Assembly: GCA_032718475.1 (NCBI GenBank)
Contig: JAUCBJ010003718.1
Coordinates: 1-62,400, forward strand
Direction: 5' to 3'
DNA from: Nemertoderma westbladi
Lineage: Eukaryota > Xenacoelomorpha > Nemertodermatida > Nemertodermatidae
DNA: 62,400 nucleotides
Below, in pieces: positions 10,870-22,627 of this stretch. Made by a program: the position numbers and the translations under genes. The first letter of the stretch is position 1, and every line of letters begins with the position of its first letter. The notes under the pieces are model-generated. The model was not told the DNA's origin. It saw only the letters and a program-made list of their open reading frames with translations, and did no database searches.

Positions 10870-11125
10870 CGGGCAATGCTTCATAAATATGGAACGCGGT
10901 GGAGACGTGCTGACTGGCTGATGGCGGCGGAAACGGGAAGTGGGAAGACCGGGGCATTCTGTATCCCGATACTACACTACAGCTGGTCCATGAAACTCTA
11001 CGGTACAAACTCCGAGATGGAAAATCGGTGGGAAATCGGGGGGAAGGACTGCCGAGATTCGATATTGTCCGTTTCCAATAACCGCCCTTTCAACATCTCT
11101 TTGTTTGGTTCTAACTACATCTATC
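10870..11125 (+). pseudogene. DDX1-like DEAD-box helicase fragment
   Basis: Conceptual translation gives MAAETGSGKTGAFCIPILH, a good match to the motif I (Walker A) region that in the DDX1 family immediately precedes a SPRY insertion. Downstream, NRWEIGGKDCRDSILSVSN loosely resembles the start of that SPRY segment. Just upstream, GGDVL is in a different frame, separated by a few extra bases (ctgactggctg). No helicase motifs II-VI follow, so this is a fragment, exon relic or retro-pseudogene. Family assignment is tentative and rests on one strong motif plus context. Confidence 0.45.
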
Positions 11126-11989
11126 AAAAGCTTGACAATTTCAGTCACGGGCCGAGGCTTCCAATCGAACGCTTGTTTGAAGACGTGATTTGGCTGATTC
11201 GTTATACAGTATTGTTATCCCAGAATTGATCAACTACACCGGACTGTTTCGGTTCCCATACAGAATTTGATAACATCGGAAGTACTTTACTTCTCATGTA
11301 TTTTTTGAATGTTGCTGGTAGTTTTTTCGATAACAGTATCAGAACGTTTCTGAAACAGTGAAAGGTTATATCATTTTTATACTTAAATGAATACCCTGAA
11401 TCTGTAGAACTAGGAAGTACTAGGAAGAATAGGATAGTACTGAGTGTTGACGTCATGGCTGGCGTCACCACGGTGCAACATACTGATAGGCTGCTACATC
11501 GCAACGTGAACAATCTATCGCCGGATTTTCGAGCGGATTCCCCTACATGGCGCCATCCCAGCGCTGCTGCAAGTGTCGCAGCGGCTCTTGCCGAGGGTGC
11601 AAGTGTGCTTGTGCGGGAGTTCCCTGTTCCTCCTGCAAACCTCTGGAGCAGAACTCGTGCGCGAACAGGCCGAGCTCACCCGATCCAGATAGTCTCGCGA
11701 TGCCCCCGAGGTACAGCGGTTCCGCGGGCCACGGGGTTCTCGACTATCTGGTATCCAACTCCCCCAGATGGAAACCGCATCAAGCCACAGCGGACCTTGC
11801 GCATAACGGCTATGTAACCCCGGAAGTTATAAACTCAACCCTGGAGGAGCTCGACGACCTAATGGACCAGACTCTAACGCCAGGAGAATTCGATCCGGAC
11901 TGCACATTAACCCCGCAAATTGGCGCTGGATCCCCGGCCCCCTCATCGGGTCCCCCAATGTCGGTGTCTTACCAGTCGGGTCCCCCAGT

Positions 11990-13500
11990 TCCAGGTGTCG
12001 GTTATTCCGTCCCAACCAGTACGGATGTTGATTATCCCGTCCCTACCAGACCGGGTGTCGGTCATTCTGCCCCTACCAGTCCGGGTGTCGGTCATTCTGC
12101 CCCTACCAGTCCAGGAGTCGGTCATTCTGCCCCTACCAGTCCGGGTGTCGGTCATTCTGCCCCTGCCAGTCCGGGTGTCAGTCATTCTGCCCCTACCTGT
12201 CTGGGTGTCGGTCATTCTGCCCCTACCAGTACAGGTGTCGGTCATTCTGCCCCTACCAGTCCGGGTGTCCGTTATTCCGTTCCAACCAGTCCAGGTGTCG
12301 GTCAGTCGGTCCCTATCAGTCAGGTTGTTGGTCTTTCTGCCCCTACCAGTCCAAGTGTCGGTTATTCCGTCCCAACCAGTCTAGGTGTTGGTCAGTCGGT
12401 CCCCATCAGTCCGGGTGTTGGTCATTCCGTCCCGACCAGTTCGGGAGTCGATTATCCTGTCGCTACCAGTCCGGGTGTCGATTATCCCGTCCCTACCAGT
12501 CTGGGTGTCGGTCATTCTGACCCAACCAGTCCGGGTGTCGGTTATTCCGTCCCAACCAGTCCGGGTGTCGATTATCCCGTCCCTACCAGTCCGGGTGTCG
12601 ATTATCCCGTCCTTACCAGTCCGGGTGTCGGTCAGTCGGTCCCTATCAGCCAGGTTGTTGGTCTTTCTGCCCCTACCAGTCCAGGAGTCGGTCATTCTGC
12701 CCAAACCAGTCCGGGTGGCGGTTATTCTGCCCCTACCAGTCTGGGTGTCGGTTATTCCGTCCCAACCAGCCCAGGTGTTGGTCAGTCGGTCCCTATCAGC
12801 CAGGTTGTTGGTCTTTCTGCCCCTACCAATCCGGGTGTCGTTTATTCAGTCCCAACCAGTCCGGGTATAAGTCAGTATGTCGGTCAGTCTGCCCCTACCA
12901 GTCCGGGTGTCGGTTATTACGTCCCTACCAGTCCAGGTGTCGGTCAGTCGGTCCCAGTCGTCCCTATCAGTCCGGTTGTCGGTCTTTCTGCCCCTACCAG
13001 TCCGGGTGTCGGTTATTCCGTCCCTACCAGTCCGGGTGTCGGTTATGCCGTCCCTACCAGTCCAGGTCTCGCTCAGTCGGTCCCAGTCATCCCTATCAGT
13101 CCGGTTGTCGGTCTTTCTGCCCTTACCAGTCCGGATGTCGGTTATTCCATCCGAACCAGCCCAGGTGTTGGTCACTCCGTCCCTACCAGTCCGGGTGTCA
13201 GTCAGTATGTCGGTCATTCCGTCCCTACCAGTCCAGGTCTCAGTCTTTCCGTCCCTATCAGTCCAGGTGTCGGTCATTCCGCCCCAACCAGTCCAGGTGT
13301 CGGTCAGTCAGCCCCTCACAGTCTGGGTGTTGGTCACTCCCTTCCTACCAGTGCGGGTGTCAGTCATTCCGCCTCTACCAGCCTTGGTGTCGATCATTCC
13401 ATCCCCAACCCTCTGGGTGTCGGTTGTTCCGCCCCTTCTAGTCTGGACATCGGTTTGTCAGCTCCCACCAGTATCGGTGTCGGTCCAACGGTACGCACCA
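11990..13500 (+). repeat. 30-bp coding tandem repeat (GHSAPTSPGV-type)
   Basis: About 50 copies of a 30-bp unit, in frame, encoding Pro/Ser/Thr-rich decapeptides (variants SVPTSPGVGY, DYPVPTSPGV, QSVPISQVVG). Higher-order blocks recur, for example the pair containing cagtcggtccctatcag with ttgttggtctttctgc. It resembles a mucin-like spacer between the N-terminal zinc cluster and the RT. Confidence 0.9.
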
Positions 13501-13715
13501 GCGCCCTCAGTACCCATTGTCCATCGTGCGCGCGGTTAGTGGCCATCAAAGCAAATGGTACTCTACGCATTCACGGACCAGTCTCCCAACGTTGCCCAGG
13601 GTCAGATCACCCTCCAGGAATGACAACTGGTCCCCCAACCCATTTGGGAAGCCAATCATCTGGTGAGACAGTGGAGCCATCAGACAGGGATATTATTAAT
13701 CAGTTACAGGGATGT

Positions 13716-14120
13716 TACATCTCCGGGACGCCACCCACCGTTGCCACCGTCTCCGGGACGCCACCCACCAGCGCCGCCGTCTCCGTGACGCCACCCACCA
13801 TCACCACCGTCTTGGGGCCGCCACCCACCAGCGCCACCGTCTCTGTGACGCCACACACCATCGCCACTGTCCTGGGGGCGCCACCCACCGCCGCCACCGT
13901 CTTGGGGTCGCCACACATCAGCGCCACCGTCTCTGTGACGCCACCCATCAGCGCCACCATCTCTGAGATGCCACCTATCAGCGCCACCGTCTGCGGGACG
14001 CCACCAATCATCGCCAACGTATCTGGGACGCCACCCATCATTGCCACCATCTCCGGGACGCCACCAATCAGCGCCACCGTCTCTGGGACGCCACCCATCA
14101 TCGCCACCGCGTCTGGGGTG
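13716..14120 (+). repeat. Second 30-bp coding tandem repeat (GTPPISATVS-type)
   Basis: About 13 in-frame copies, consensus gacgccacccatcagcgcca plus ccgtctctgg. The unit length equals that of the upstream array but the sequence is unrelated. A region with a degenerate CPSC motif separates the two arrays. Confidence 0.9.
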
Positions 14121-15536
14121 CAGCCCACTAAGCCAAAAACAACACAAAGTCGCCCAAAAGTGTCAGGTGTTGGTTCAACGCTTCTGCCAAACAGAAATAG
14201 GGCCAATGTTAGCGACATTCTTGACGAGTACTGGCAAGCGGGCCACCCATCAGGTCCGCTACACAGCGTGGACACCGACGGTCTAATGGAGAGAGCCTTT
14301 GGCGCACCGCTGCGGGAGAAGGGAGACCCACCGGACCTTATATTACACCAGTGGCGTAGAGTCACCCAGCTCCAGGGCTCTCGCTACAGACTCCCGGGTG
14401 GCTCTGTTGGTAGGGACGTGGTATCCTTGCTCGACAATGAGGCTAAGGCATTAGTAGCTGGACTTGGTCGTGGTGAATCATCAGCTCGTTCCGAACGTTT
14501 AATGCTGGTCGACGCGTTGATCACACATCGAGATCCAAAGATCGTTAAGGCGGCCGATATCCGCCGCCTAATCAGCCGCAGGGTGGCGTTGTGGCGCTCC
14601 GGCGAGATCGAAGCCCTCTTACAAGAGGCTGAGCGAGGCTCCCCTGGGCGCACTACAGGAAGGCGTGCAGGAACCCAACCCCCCAATTCGGATAAAGAAC
14701 ACACAGTCCGTGTGTTTACGAGACTAATGTTGGAGGGGAAGGTAAGAAACGCAGTCCGCTGGGTGACCGGTCGGGAGTCCGGAGGCGTGTTGGACCCAGA
14801 GTCCGATATCGAAGTTGGTCAGCAAAGAGTCAAAGTACTCGATGTTCTTCGGAATAAACACCCGGCTGCAGCGCCTCCCAATAGAGAATCATTAATACAG
14901 TGCTGCGAGCCGCCTCTCAAGGTCGACGTCGACGTGACGGCGGCGCACATCGAGGAGGTGGCCCGGCGCCTGCACGGTGGTGGCGGTCCCGCGGGTTGCG
15001 ACTCCACACGCTGGCGGGATTATCTGCTCCGCTATGGCGCCCATAGTGAGCGCCTCCGAGACACAGTTGCTGCAATCACCCGGACTCTAGCGAATGTAGT
15101 TGTACCGTGGGAGTCTGTCCGGGCACTTATGTCTGGCCGACTGATCGCGCTGGATAAGTGTCCGGGTGTGCGGCCCATCGGAATCGGGGAGTGTCTCCGG
15201 CGTATAATGGCCCGCGCAATGGCCGCGATCACAGGGGATGACGTCACCATCACGTGTGGCAGCGAACAGCTGTCGGCGGGGACCTCCGCAGGAGTCGAGG
15301 CTGCGATACACTCGATGTCGTCGCTGTTCGAGGATAACAGTGACTCGGGTTGGGGGGTGCTACTGGTGGACGCGGCCAACGCGTTCAACTCGCTCAACCG
15401 GGTAGCTGCGTTGTGGAACGCGCGCTGCCTGTGGCCTCGATGCTCTACATTCCTGTTTAACAGTTATCGGGGCCACAGTATACTTGTCATGAAGGGGACT
15501 GATGCAATTATATTTAGCGCGGAGGGCGTTACCTAG

Positions 15537-17093
15537 GGCGACCCCCTTGCAATGCTGCTGTACGCCATCGGAGCCCTCCCGTTGATCCGGAGTTTACGGT
15601 CCCCTACAGTCCGGGAGAGTTGGTACGCCGATGATTCTGGCGGGGCGGGTGAACTCCCAGACTTACTGCGGTGGTTTGAGAAGCTGCTCAAACTCGGCCC
15701 AGCTTTTGGTTACTTTCCCGAGACGTCCAAATGCTACCTCGTAGTCGACCCCGAGTACGAGGACGAGGCTCGCAGAGTCTTCAGTGGCCACCAGATAAAG
15801 ATTGTAACGGGACACCGGTTTCTCGGGGGGTTTCTCGGGAGTTCGGGAGAACGACGCCAGTATGTGCGGGCGAAGGTGGCTGCGTGGGTAGAGGCGACGG
15901 ACGCACTGGCGACGATGGCTGAATCCCAACCACAGGCGGCCTTCTCCGCCATGGTCTGCTCGTTGCAGCGTGAGTGGGCGTATCTCCAGAGGGTCACCGT
16001 CGACTGCGAAGAGGAGTACGCCATTCTAGAGACAGCCATCGCCCAAAGATTCCTTCCTGCAGTGATCGGAGGAACCATAACTCCGACAGAACGAAAACTG
16101 TTTAGTTTGTCCCCACAACGAGGAGGTCTAGGACTGCGAAATCCGGTAGCCGAGGCAAAACCGTCATACCTCGTATCCTTGCACGGGACCCGGTTCCTGA
16201 GTGGTGCGATGGCCGGCACCGAGGAATTCGACCTCCCAACCCACCGGGACTGCTTGGCGAAGGCGAGGAAGGTCGACCGAGACGACCGGAAACTGACCGA
16301 GATCTCAGAGTTCGAGGAGGCACTGGGGGCGATGACCGAACGCCGCTGCCGCACTATCCGCCGAGCGGCGGAGTACAAAACCGGTAGCTGGATCTCGTCG
16401 ATTCCCCGGGCGGACCTCCAGTACGATCTATCCCCACGTGAGTTTCGTGATGCGATCGCCGTGCGATACGGAAGTCCCCTCCTTGGAGTACACAGCCGGT
16501 GCGACGGATGCGGGGCTGCCTTCGACCTGAACCATGGGTTGAACTGTAAGAAGGGCGGCCTTGTCATCCAGCGCCACAATGAGCTGAGAGACACTGTGGG
16601 CGACCTCGCGGCATTGGCGTTTGGGCCGCGCAATGTAATGCTGGAGCCAGTAGTAAGGGAGCAGTTGGAGGAAGGTGACGGGACAGGGCTGCGGTGCGAT
16701 GTAGGTATTAGGGGCGCGTTTAACGTGCAGACTCAGGCGTTGATCGATATCAGGTCAACCAACCTTGACGCCGAGTCGTACGTTAACCGCGCTCCTATGA
16801 CCGTTCTCGAGGCGGCGGAGGACGAGAAGAAGCGGCTATACGCGGCTGCTGTAGCAGCTCGTCGCGGCGATTTCTCTCCCTTCGTGGCTTCGTGCGACGG
16901 AGTGTTGGCACCGCAGGCCAATAGACTGCTCAGAGTCATAGCCACCAGACTCCATGCATCCTGGGGGAAACCCTACTGCCCTACGCGACAGTCATGGGAT
17001 GGGTCCGGACGCGAATATTATTCGCCATCGTCCGTGGCACATCCCACTGTCTACGCGGATCCCGCATGCGGTGGCGCAGTGGCCTGGGGCTAG
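15537..17093 (+). pseudogene. RLE retrotransposon ORF, C-terminal RT and endonuclease part
   Basis: In phase with the upstream part. It starts with GDPLAMLLYAIG (RT motif B) and has the catalytic WYADD (Asp codons at 15630 and 15633, motif C), then a thumb-like region. From 16500 it has CDGCGAAFDLNHGLNC, a CCHC-like knuckle. RHNELRD and later LRCDVGI...ALIDIRST fit the PD-(D/E)xK nuclease core, with Cys replacing the usual Pro. It ends at TAG 17091-17093. An ATG at 15552 exists, but a protein starting there would lack the first RT aspartate, so separate expression is unlikely. Confidence 0.75.
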
Positions 17094-17865
17094 AGGACGG
17101 TGCTGGTCACCCCTCCATGGCGGATTAGAACAGTAGTACAGCAGCAAGTACTGAAGTAGCAAGTATGTAGGCCAGTTAGGCTAGGCAATAACAATTATTA
17201 ATCACATGTAAATACGTTTTGAATTTCCCTCCAATATTTGTATCACTTGTTATTATTTAAACTGTAATTGCAATTGGTGATGGGTTTCACCCTATATGGG
17301 ACAAAAACAACCTATTTGGGACAAATTTAAAGTGAAAGGTTATATCATCTTGAGAATCAATTGTCCCGACTGTATCAAATATCATTATGTGGTTAGAATC
17401 AGAACCAAATGCGGCCAGTGACACAGCGCACGATACAGGCAATTACCATCTCCAGTGACATACTGTATAACGGAGAACAGTCTTTTAAAATCCCTGAATC
17501 GAATTCCTTCAGTAACTTTGCGGCAGACTGATCTATCGGACTGATCTTGGTCGGAATCTTAACAGGCGGACATTTTTATGTCGTAAGTGTGCAACAGTAA
17601 ATCTTCATTATTAACAGCTGTGAATAATTTCTCTTCCTTTGTCATCGAAACGTTATCGTTGATGCTAAAAAATAATAAAAAAAGTCATTTTAAAATCATG
17701 AATCATGAAATAAATAATTATTATATTAAATAATTATAAATTATTGTGGAAAGATTGGTGGTTGGGAATGTAGAAATATGGGATTTTAGGTGGGAACATT
17801 GGAACTTAGGGGTACGTACTGTCAGAATTACTATTGGGAGCCCAAAGGCTCCTCTGCTCATTGGA
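17094..17865. other. Non-coding stretch after the RLE element
   Basis: Probably includes the 3' UTR of the RLE retrotransposon in its first 100-200 bp. The rest is AT-rich without recognisable genes. Confidence 0.4.
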
Positions 17866-17867
17866 GC

Positions 17868-18080
17868 AGGTTGCTTCTACTGTAGTGTTGGTCTTTTTAT
17901 TAACTCCAAAAAGACAAAAATTATGACAGGCAGTCAGTCAGACACATAAGGGGAAGGCATGGGCAGCGTTAAATAGTCTGTCCAAGATTTGGAAGTCCCA
18001 CGGAACCTTAATGTTCGATTATTTAGGACAGCAGTAGAACCAGTACTCTTATATGGGAGTCCATACTGCGGGCTCTACGT
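17868..18080 (+). pseudogene. Degraded LINE reverse transcriptase fragment
   Basis: VGLFINSKKTKIM near 17888 matches the post-catalytic RT segment of LINEs. KAWAALNSLSKIWKS near 17956 and, after a frameshift, VRLFRTAVEPVLLYGS match the downstream conserved block. Stops and a frameshift show it is dead. The similarity pattern suggests a different clade from the LINE at 47-49 kb. Confidence 0.7.
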
Positions 18081-19078
18081 TAGGGCACAAGTGATAGAAT
18101 AATAGATATGATAGAATAAATAATAGAATGAGGGCCGAAATAAATATTTATTAGATGGGAAAACAACTTTTTTTTCATTATTCTCAAGGCATTTTATTTA
18201 CCGAGCGTTAGCGAGGTTAATAAAGGGTCGAGAAAATATTGAAAAAAAAATTTCTACGTTTTTGTCCATGTATTATGTAATTTTATTCTTAAATTTGTAC
18301 TTTTTTGTTGCTCAATTCTTTAATAAAACAGAGCGATACCGGTATACAGTACATTAGTGTTACAAAATATGTTACACTGTAGTATTTTACGATACTGCTT
18401 CCATAGTTACTGCGATTCCAATTATTGTACTCTTCAACTCTTGATGCTCCCTTACTCAATGTTAAATAATTTAGTGTTCTCGTGTATTTATTACGTTACT
18501 AGAGAGCCGCTTAACTACATAAACCAATATTGGATATTGTGTTCCATTTAGGGGTACGCCTTGCAGTTACAAAAGTTGCAATAACTTTTGAGTGTGTGAA
18601 TGGATTTTGCTCAAATTACTTGCAAACCTTTATTTACAATCGATGCTCCTTGAACACATATAATAAATTTAAGATATTCCTCCAAAAATATTTTATTTTA
18701 CTTTTTTCGCCGGGAAAAAAGTAAAATCAATATGGGTAACCTTTTTCCCTAGGGAAAAAAGTGAATCCTTTTCTCCCGAATTTGGGGTATATTCGAGCGA
18801 AAAAGGAACAATTTAAGAATAAAAGCTTTAATGTGCTAATTATGGCGAATCTAATTTTATTTATTTGTGGGGAATTATTTGTAGTTATATAGTTTACCTG
18901 TTTAGTTATATTGTACCGTTCTAATGCCCTTTGGAAGTCGCAAGTCCCGTCTTCTTTAAAACAACATCGAGTGCACCAAAACAGATTTCATCCAATATAC
19001 AGTATTCTACGCTGGGCTGCTCTGCTATGCTGGCGGGATTATAGAAATCCTATTAATAGTGCTCCTGGCCATATTCTC
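18081..19078. other. Non-coding AT-rich stretch
   Basis: No gene recognised. Around 18706-18765 the words ttttttcgccgggaaaaaag and tttttccctagggaaaaaag form nested short palindromes. Confidence 0.4.
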
Positions 19079-19087
19079 AATTAGGCC
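19079..19087. repeat. Left 9-bp TSD of outer DNA transposon
   Basis: aattaggcc directly before the left TIR, repeated at 47011-47019 directly after the right TIR. Confidence 0.85.
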
Positions 19088-19745
19088 GGGTATAACTTTT
19101 CGCCGTATCCGTATTCGTATGTACATACGCGTATGTAATGGATTCCTATGGAGAATAATCCGTATGTGATTTTAGAGATGAGGCATTGCGGACCAGTAAG
19201 AAGTGCACAGCACACATACAGACTGAAGACAGGTAGGCCTACTTATAGCTAAGTGATTTAAAGAGTGTGGCTGCCGCTACCTATGTCAAATAAACAATGC
19301 AGGACAGGTCCAGGATGGGCTGATGGGTGACAGCCGGCAGGCCGGTGTCCGCCAGCCCCGGGATGCGCCAGCAGTGCACAGCTGCACAGTGCAGTAGGCC
19401 TACCTATTAACCAGTTAACTCTTCTTGACGCCGCTTGCAGCTTGGAAAACTAACCAACCGTGATTTATTTTTGAACTGTTTTTCCACCAACCTGGCTATA
19501 GAATGTTGTTGGTCGCTACAGTACTGCAGTATGAGTATATGGCACTAACATATAGTATAGACTGATATACTGATATAAGCAGCAATGAGAATGCTAAGGC
19601 ATTGTAAGGCAGTAAGGGAATAAACATTCGCACAGATATTGAAAACCGTCGTGCCAGTCTGTCCTTCTTTGTGAATTTATTAACATATAATATATACGGT
19701 ACCTTTACTTTCGCTGTTTCGGGGCCAGTATTTAGTTAACCATAC

Positions 19746-20308
19746 TGTGACGGGATCCGAGAGGATCCCGGTTTATCCGGTGTCGTTTCGTACGCGTCAG
19801 CCGCACCGTGTGATGGAAAAGGAGTTTGTGTTGTTGTTGTCCGATGTTGTTGTTAATGATATATAAAACATGGGTGATAGCATGCAGATGCAATAGTAAA
19901 TAGCACTGATGACTGAACAAACCGGTAATATGGTGACGGCGGTGACGGTCTCAACTGTCACCGTACTGCCTGACTGTACTAGGATAACTACTGAGTAAAC
20001 TGGATGAATGATTACCGTACTAATAATATATACTGCACGGTTGGCCATTGTTACGCTACCTAGTCGGTGCCTTCCCCCCATTGGTTAATATCCTACTTGT
20101 CACCCTTTGCCCCCCTCTGAAGTGCTTCCCTTCGCCCTTGCTATTCTCTCTCTGTCAGGGATGTAACCCCTGACCCCTATTGTGCGTATGTTTCTCCTTC
20201 CCACTTTGTTGGGGTGACACGAGGTTGATATTGGTAATCAACCTCGTGCTCCCAATATTGCTTAACGGCTTACTTTGTGGGGTGTTAGCGGAATTGAATA
20301 AGCTAACA
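19746..20308 (-). repeat. 3' LTR (minus orientation)
   Basis: Same length as and nearly identical to 45957-46519. Its inner edge is preceded on the minus strand by atgggggggag, the expected polypurine tract. Confidence 0.9.
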
Positions 20309-20318
20309 CTCCCCCCCA
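20309..20318 (-). promoter_or_regulatory. Polypurine tract of the LTR element
   Basis: Minus strand gggggggag immediately before TGTTAGC of the LTR; in this class it would prime plus-strand DNA synthesis. A 10-bp perfect hairpin (atgctatctt ... aagatagcat) lies just beyond it at about 20316-20346. Confidence 0.7.
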
Positions 20319-20689
20319 TGCTATCTTCCCGGTGAGAAGATAGCATCCTCCTCAAGTGCGCTACAATTCCGCTGGATCCCGATCTAGTATCGGGTGTGGG
20401 GTGGAATTATTTTCTTGGAGTCGGCTTTCCAGGCCGCTCCCTATGGGTATGATGTCACTACCCTCTGGCGTCTCGTGTCGGGCCGATCGTGCGCTTCTCT
20501 CACACAATTTTTGTTTCCCCGACAGTCTCACCGCTCTCACCCTGACTCTCGCATACTCCCGGACCTCCTCGTCCCACACTCTTCCTTTCACTTCTCCCCC
20601 CCCCCACACTTGAATTGCGCCCACGCTCTCTTCGCACTCAGCACTATCACCTCTCTACTCTCTGTCACCCCCTAAGGCCCTAATTTCTA

Positions 20690-21691
20690 ATGCTACCCCT
20701 GTTGTGCTATCATACTATCTACCTACTACTTACTTGCTAACTCTCTTACTATCTACTAACTCTCCGACTCTAACTAGCTCTACTATGTCTAACTAACTCC
20801 TACTAACTCTCTACTTCTACTAACTCTCTCTAACTCTTACCAACTCTTCTAGCCCTTTAACTAGAACTCTCTAACTCTACCCACTCTTCTAACTACGTGG
20901 TGCTTGCGGTGCCCACAACCACTCTACTATCTGGCACCCTATGTGCCCTCTCTACTACCTGGCACCCTATGTGCCCTCTCTACTACTCTACTACCTCTCT
21001 AACTCTACTACCTGGCACCCTATGTGCCCTCTCTACTATTCTACTACTTCTAACTCTCGAACTCTACTACCTGGCACCCTATGTGCCCGTCTCTACTACT
21101 CTACTACCTCTAGCTCTCTAACTCTACTACCTGGCACCCTATGTGCCCTCTCTACTACTCTACTCTATCTGCATCCTACTCCCTTTCGTCTACTCGACTG
21201 CACGTGACGCTCTGAGTGCCGGCAGAGTGGGTACGTTAATTATGTGAACTACTACTAACTCTTACTAACTCTACTAACTCTCTACTAACTCAACTGACTC
21301 TACTACTAACTCTTACTAACTCAACTAACTCTACTACTTACTTCTTGTGCCTGGCACCTCTTGTGTCCGGCACCCACCCTAATTAACATACCCTGCTCTT
21401 ACATCAAACACGTCATCACGCCCGTGCCCCACTTAATTCAAGGCATCCCCTACGAACCCTAACTACGTGGCGCTTGCGGTGCCCATAACCACTCTGCTTA
21501 CTACTTCCTACGTGGCGCTTACGGTGCCCACTACCACTCTAACTACTACTTTCTACGTGGCGCTTACGGTGCCCACAACCCTCTACTGCTCTACTAACTT
21601 CTAACTAACGGTACTACGTACCCTCTTACTAACTATACCTCTAACACTCCTAACTAACGATACTACGTACCCTCTTACTAACTCCTCTAAC
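20690..21691. repeat. Tandem-repeat interior of the LTR element, left of the Polinton
   Basis: Mixtures of (ctactaact)n, a ctctactacctggcaccctat unit (20930-21150, about four copies, with gtgccctctctacta) and a ctacgtggcgcttgcggtgc unit (20893, 21464, 21511, 21553). The last 100 bp already match the 142-bp array found right of the Polinton. No gene is recognised on either strand. Confidence 0.75.
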
Positions 21692-22009
21692 AGTAGTATA
21701 AGAAGCTATGACGCTGCATCATGGTCACCCGTAGCCATCATTACCATCCATTTCTAGTACTGCATCCAATCAGAAGCCACCATTTCAACCTTTGCTGTGG
21801 TCGTTATTATTTCAACCAATCAGATGTCAGCATTTCATCCATAACCATGGTAACTTCTCAAGTTCCCGCTTATTCCGCTAGAGGCGTTATTAGTCACCCA
21901 ACGCGAGTACTGCATCCAATCACCAACCTTTATTTTACAGGTGTTCGGGTGTCTACACTTAGCATCAGGTAACTTCTACTATTTTTCAAATCGCAATTTT
22001 TCACCAACC
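21692..22009 (+). repeat. Left TIR of Polinton copy 1
   Basis: Matches the reverse complement of 39279-39598. Just inside, the segment ctactatttttcaaatcgc is repeated again at about 22049-22067, a partial duplication of the TIR inner edge not present at the other end. Confidence 0.9.
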
Positions 22010-22124
22010 TTTATTTTACAGATGCTAGGAGTGTCTACAGGTAACGTCTACTATTTTTCAAATCGCTATTTTTCACCAGTAACTAAATTTAATTTTGCAA
22101 TTTTTCAGATAACAAAATATTCAA

Positions 22125-22196
22125 CAGGGTTCGAACCCGGGACCGATATAACTCCTCACAACTCACCAATCACTCTTCCATCCAACCTCGAGAGAA
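22125..22196 (-). other. tRNA-like B-box in the Polinton left arm
   Basis: On the minus strand ggtcccgggttcgaaccctg matches a pol III B box, and tggaagagtgattgg about 45 nt upstream loosely matches an A box. No full cloverleaf could be drawn. Possibly a tRNA-derived SINE head or relic. Confidence 0.3.
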
Positions 22197-22627
22197 AAAG
22201 GCGATAAATATCTGAGTTATACCATAGTCATTGAATTCTTCATCTTCATCACTGGTAGCAGATGTTTATAAATAGCTTCTAGTTCCTTAACATAATTACT
22301 ATAGCATAGAATACATTAATTCGACTATTAATAATAATCGATTTCTTTTATCGATGTGACTGGTCGGTCAACTAAGTTAAAATATAAGTTAGAATGACAG
22401 GGCTAGCATTGATCACGTTGCATCTGTTACATGTTACTGCTATTTCACTCTCTAACTCACGCTAATGTAATAAATTTAGCTGTACACGTTGCATCTGTTA
22501 CACGAAGCTACTATATTCCTCACTGTAAGTCACTCTGTTGTATTAAAGCAACCATATAAACAGAAGTTTTACATTCTAATAATCATTTATTTAGTTTTTA
22601 TTTTTCAAAATAGTTTTCATTCTAATT
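22197..22627. other. Left non-coding arm of Polinton copy 1
   Basis: AT-rich. The word cacgttgcatctgttaca occurs twice (about 22417 and 22485) within a 70-bp imperfect direct repeat. It may hold the promoter of the first rightward gene. Confidence 0.4.

Larger units (their letters stand above)
11547..15536 (+). pseudogene. RLE retrotransposon ORF, N-terminal part through RT motif A, ending at an in-frame TAG
   Basis: Residues 7-30 are a dense cysteine cluster (CCKCRSGSCRGCKC core). Residues about 150-650 are GHSAPTSPGV-type decapeptides and about 725-855 are GTPPISATVS-type decapeptides. An RT follows from about 1110, with KCPGVRPIGIGECLRRIMAR at the fingers and LLVDAANAFNSLNR as motif A (Asp1275). 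The frame stops at codon 1330, directly before GDPLAM, where RTs of this type carry a conserved Gln. The same frame continues intact for another 519 codons. This is therefore a one-codon lesion, a read-through site or a sequencing error, and not decay. Confidence 0.75.
11547..17093 (+). mobile_element. Non-LTR retrotransposon with restriction-like endonuclease (RLE)
   Basis: A single 1849-codon reading frame interrupted only by a TAG at 15534-15536. Order of parts: Cys-rich N-terminus; two blocks of 10-residue repeats; a CPSC...H zinc-like segment; reverse transcriptase; then a C-terminal CxxC...H...C zinc motif followed by an HNELRD...CD...DIR nuclease-like core. RT followed by such a knuckle and nuclease is the layout of R2/CRE-type elements that nick target DNA and prime reverse transcription there. 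I see no EN domain before the RT. Target-site duplications and a poly(A) tail were not identified. The high GC of this block contrasts with its AT-rich surroundings. Confidence 0.8.

Noticed and set aside
11943-13539. Antisense and alternate-frame repeat ORFs over the RLE element (TDTRTGRDGI, VSVIPSLPVR)
   Set aside because: Shadows of the 30-bp coding repeat; the main frame continues into RT and nuclease domains.
17746-17949. 67-codon ORF as a separate gene
   Set aside because: Its end matches a LINE RT segment and the following sequence continues it in other frames; it is part of the LINE relic.
20897-21207. ORFs with repeated LPGTLCALSTT
   Set aside because: Products of the tandem ctggcaccctatgtgccct array; no independent support.
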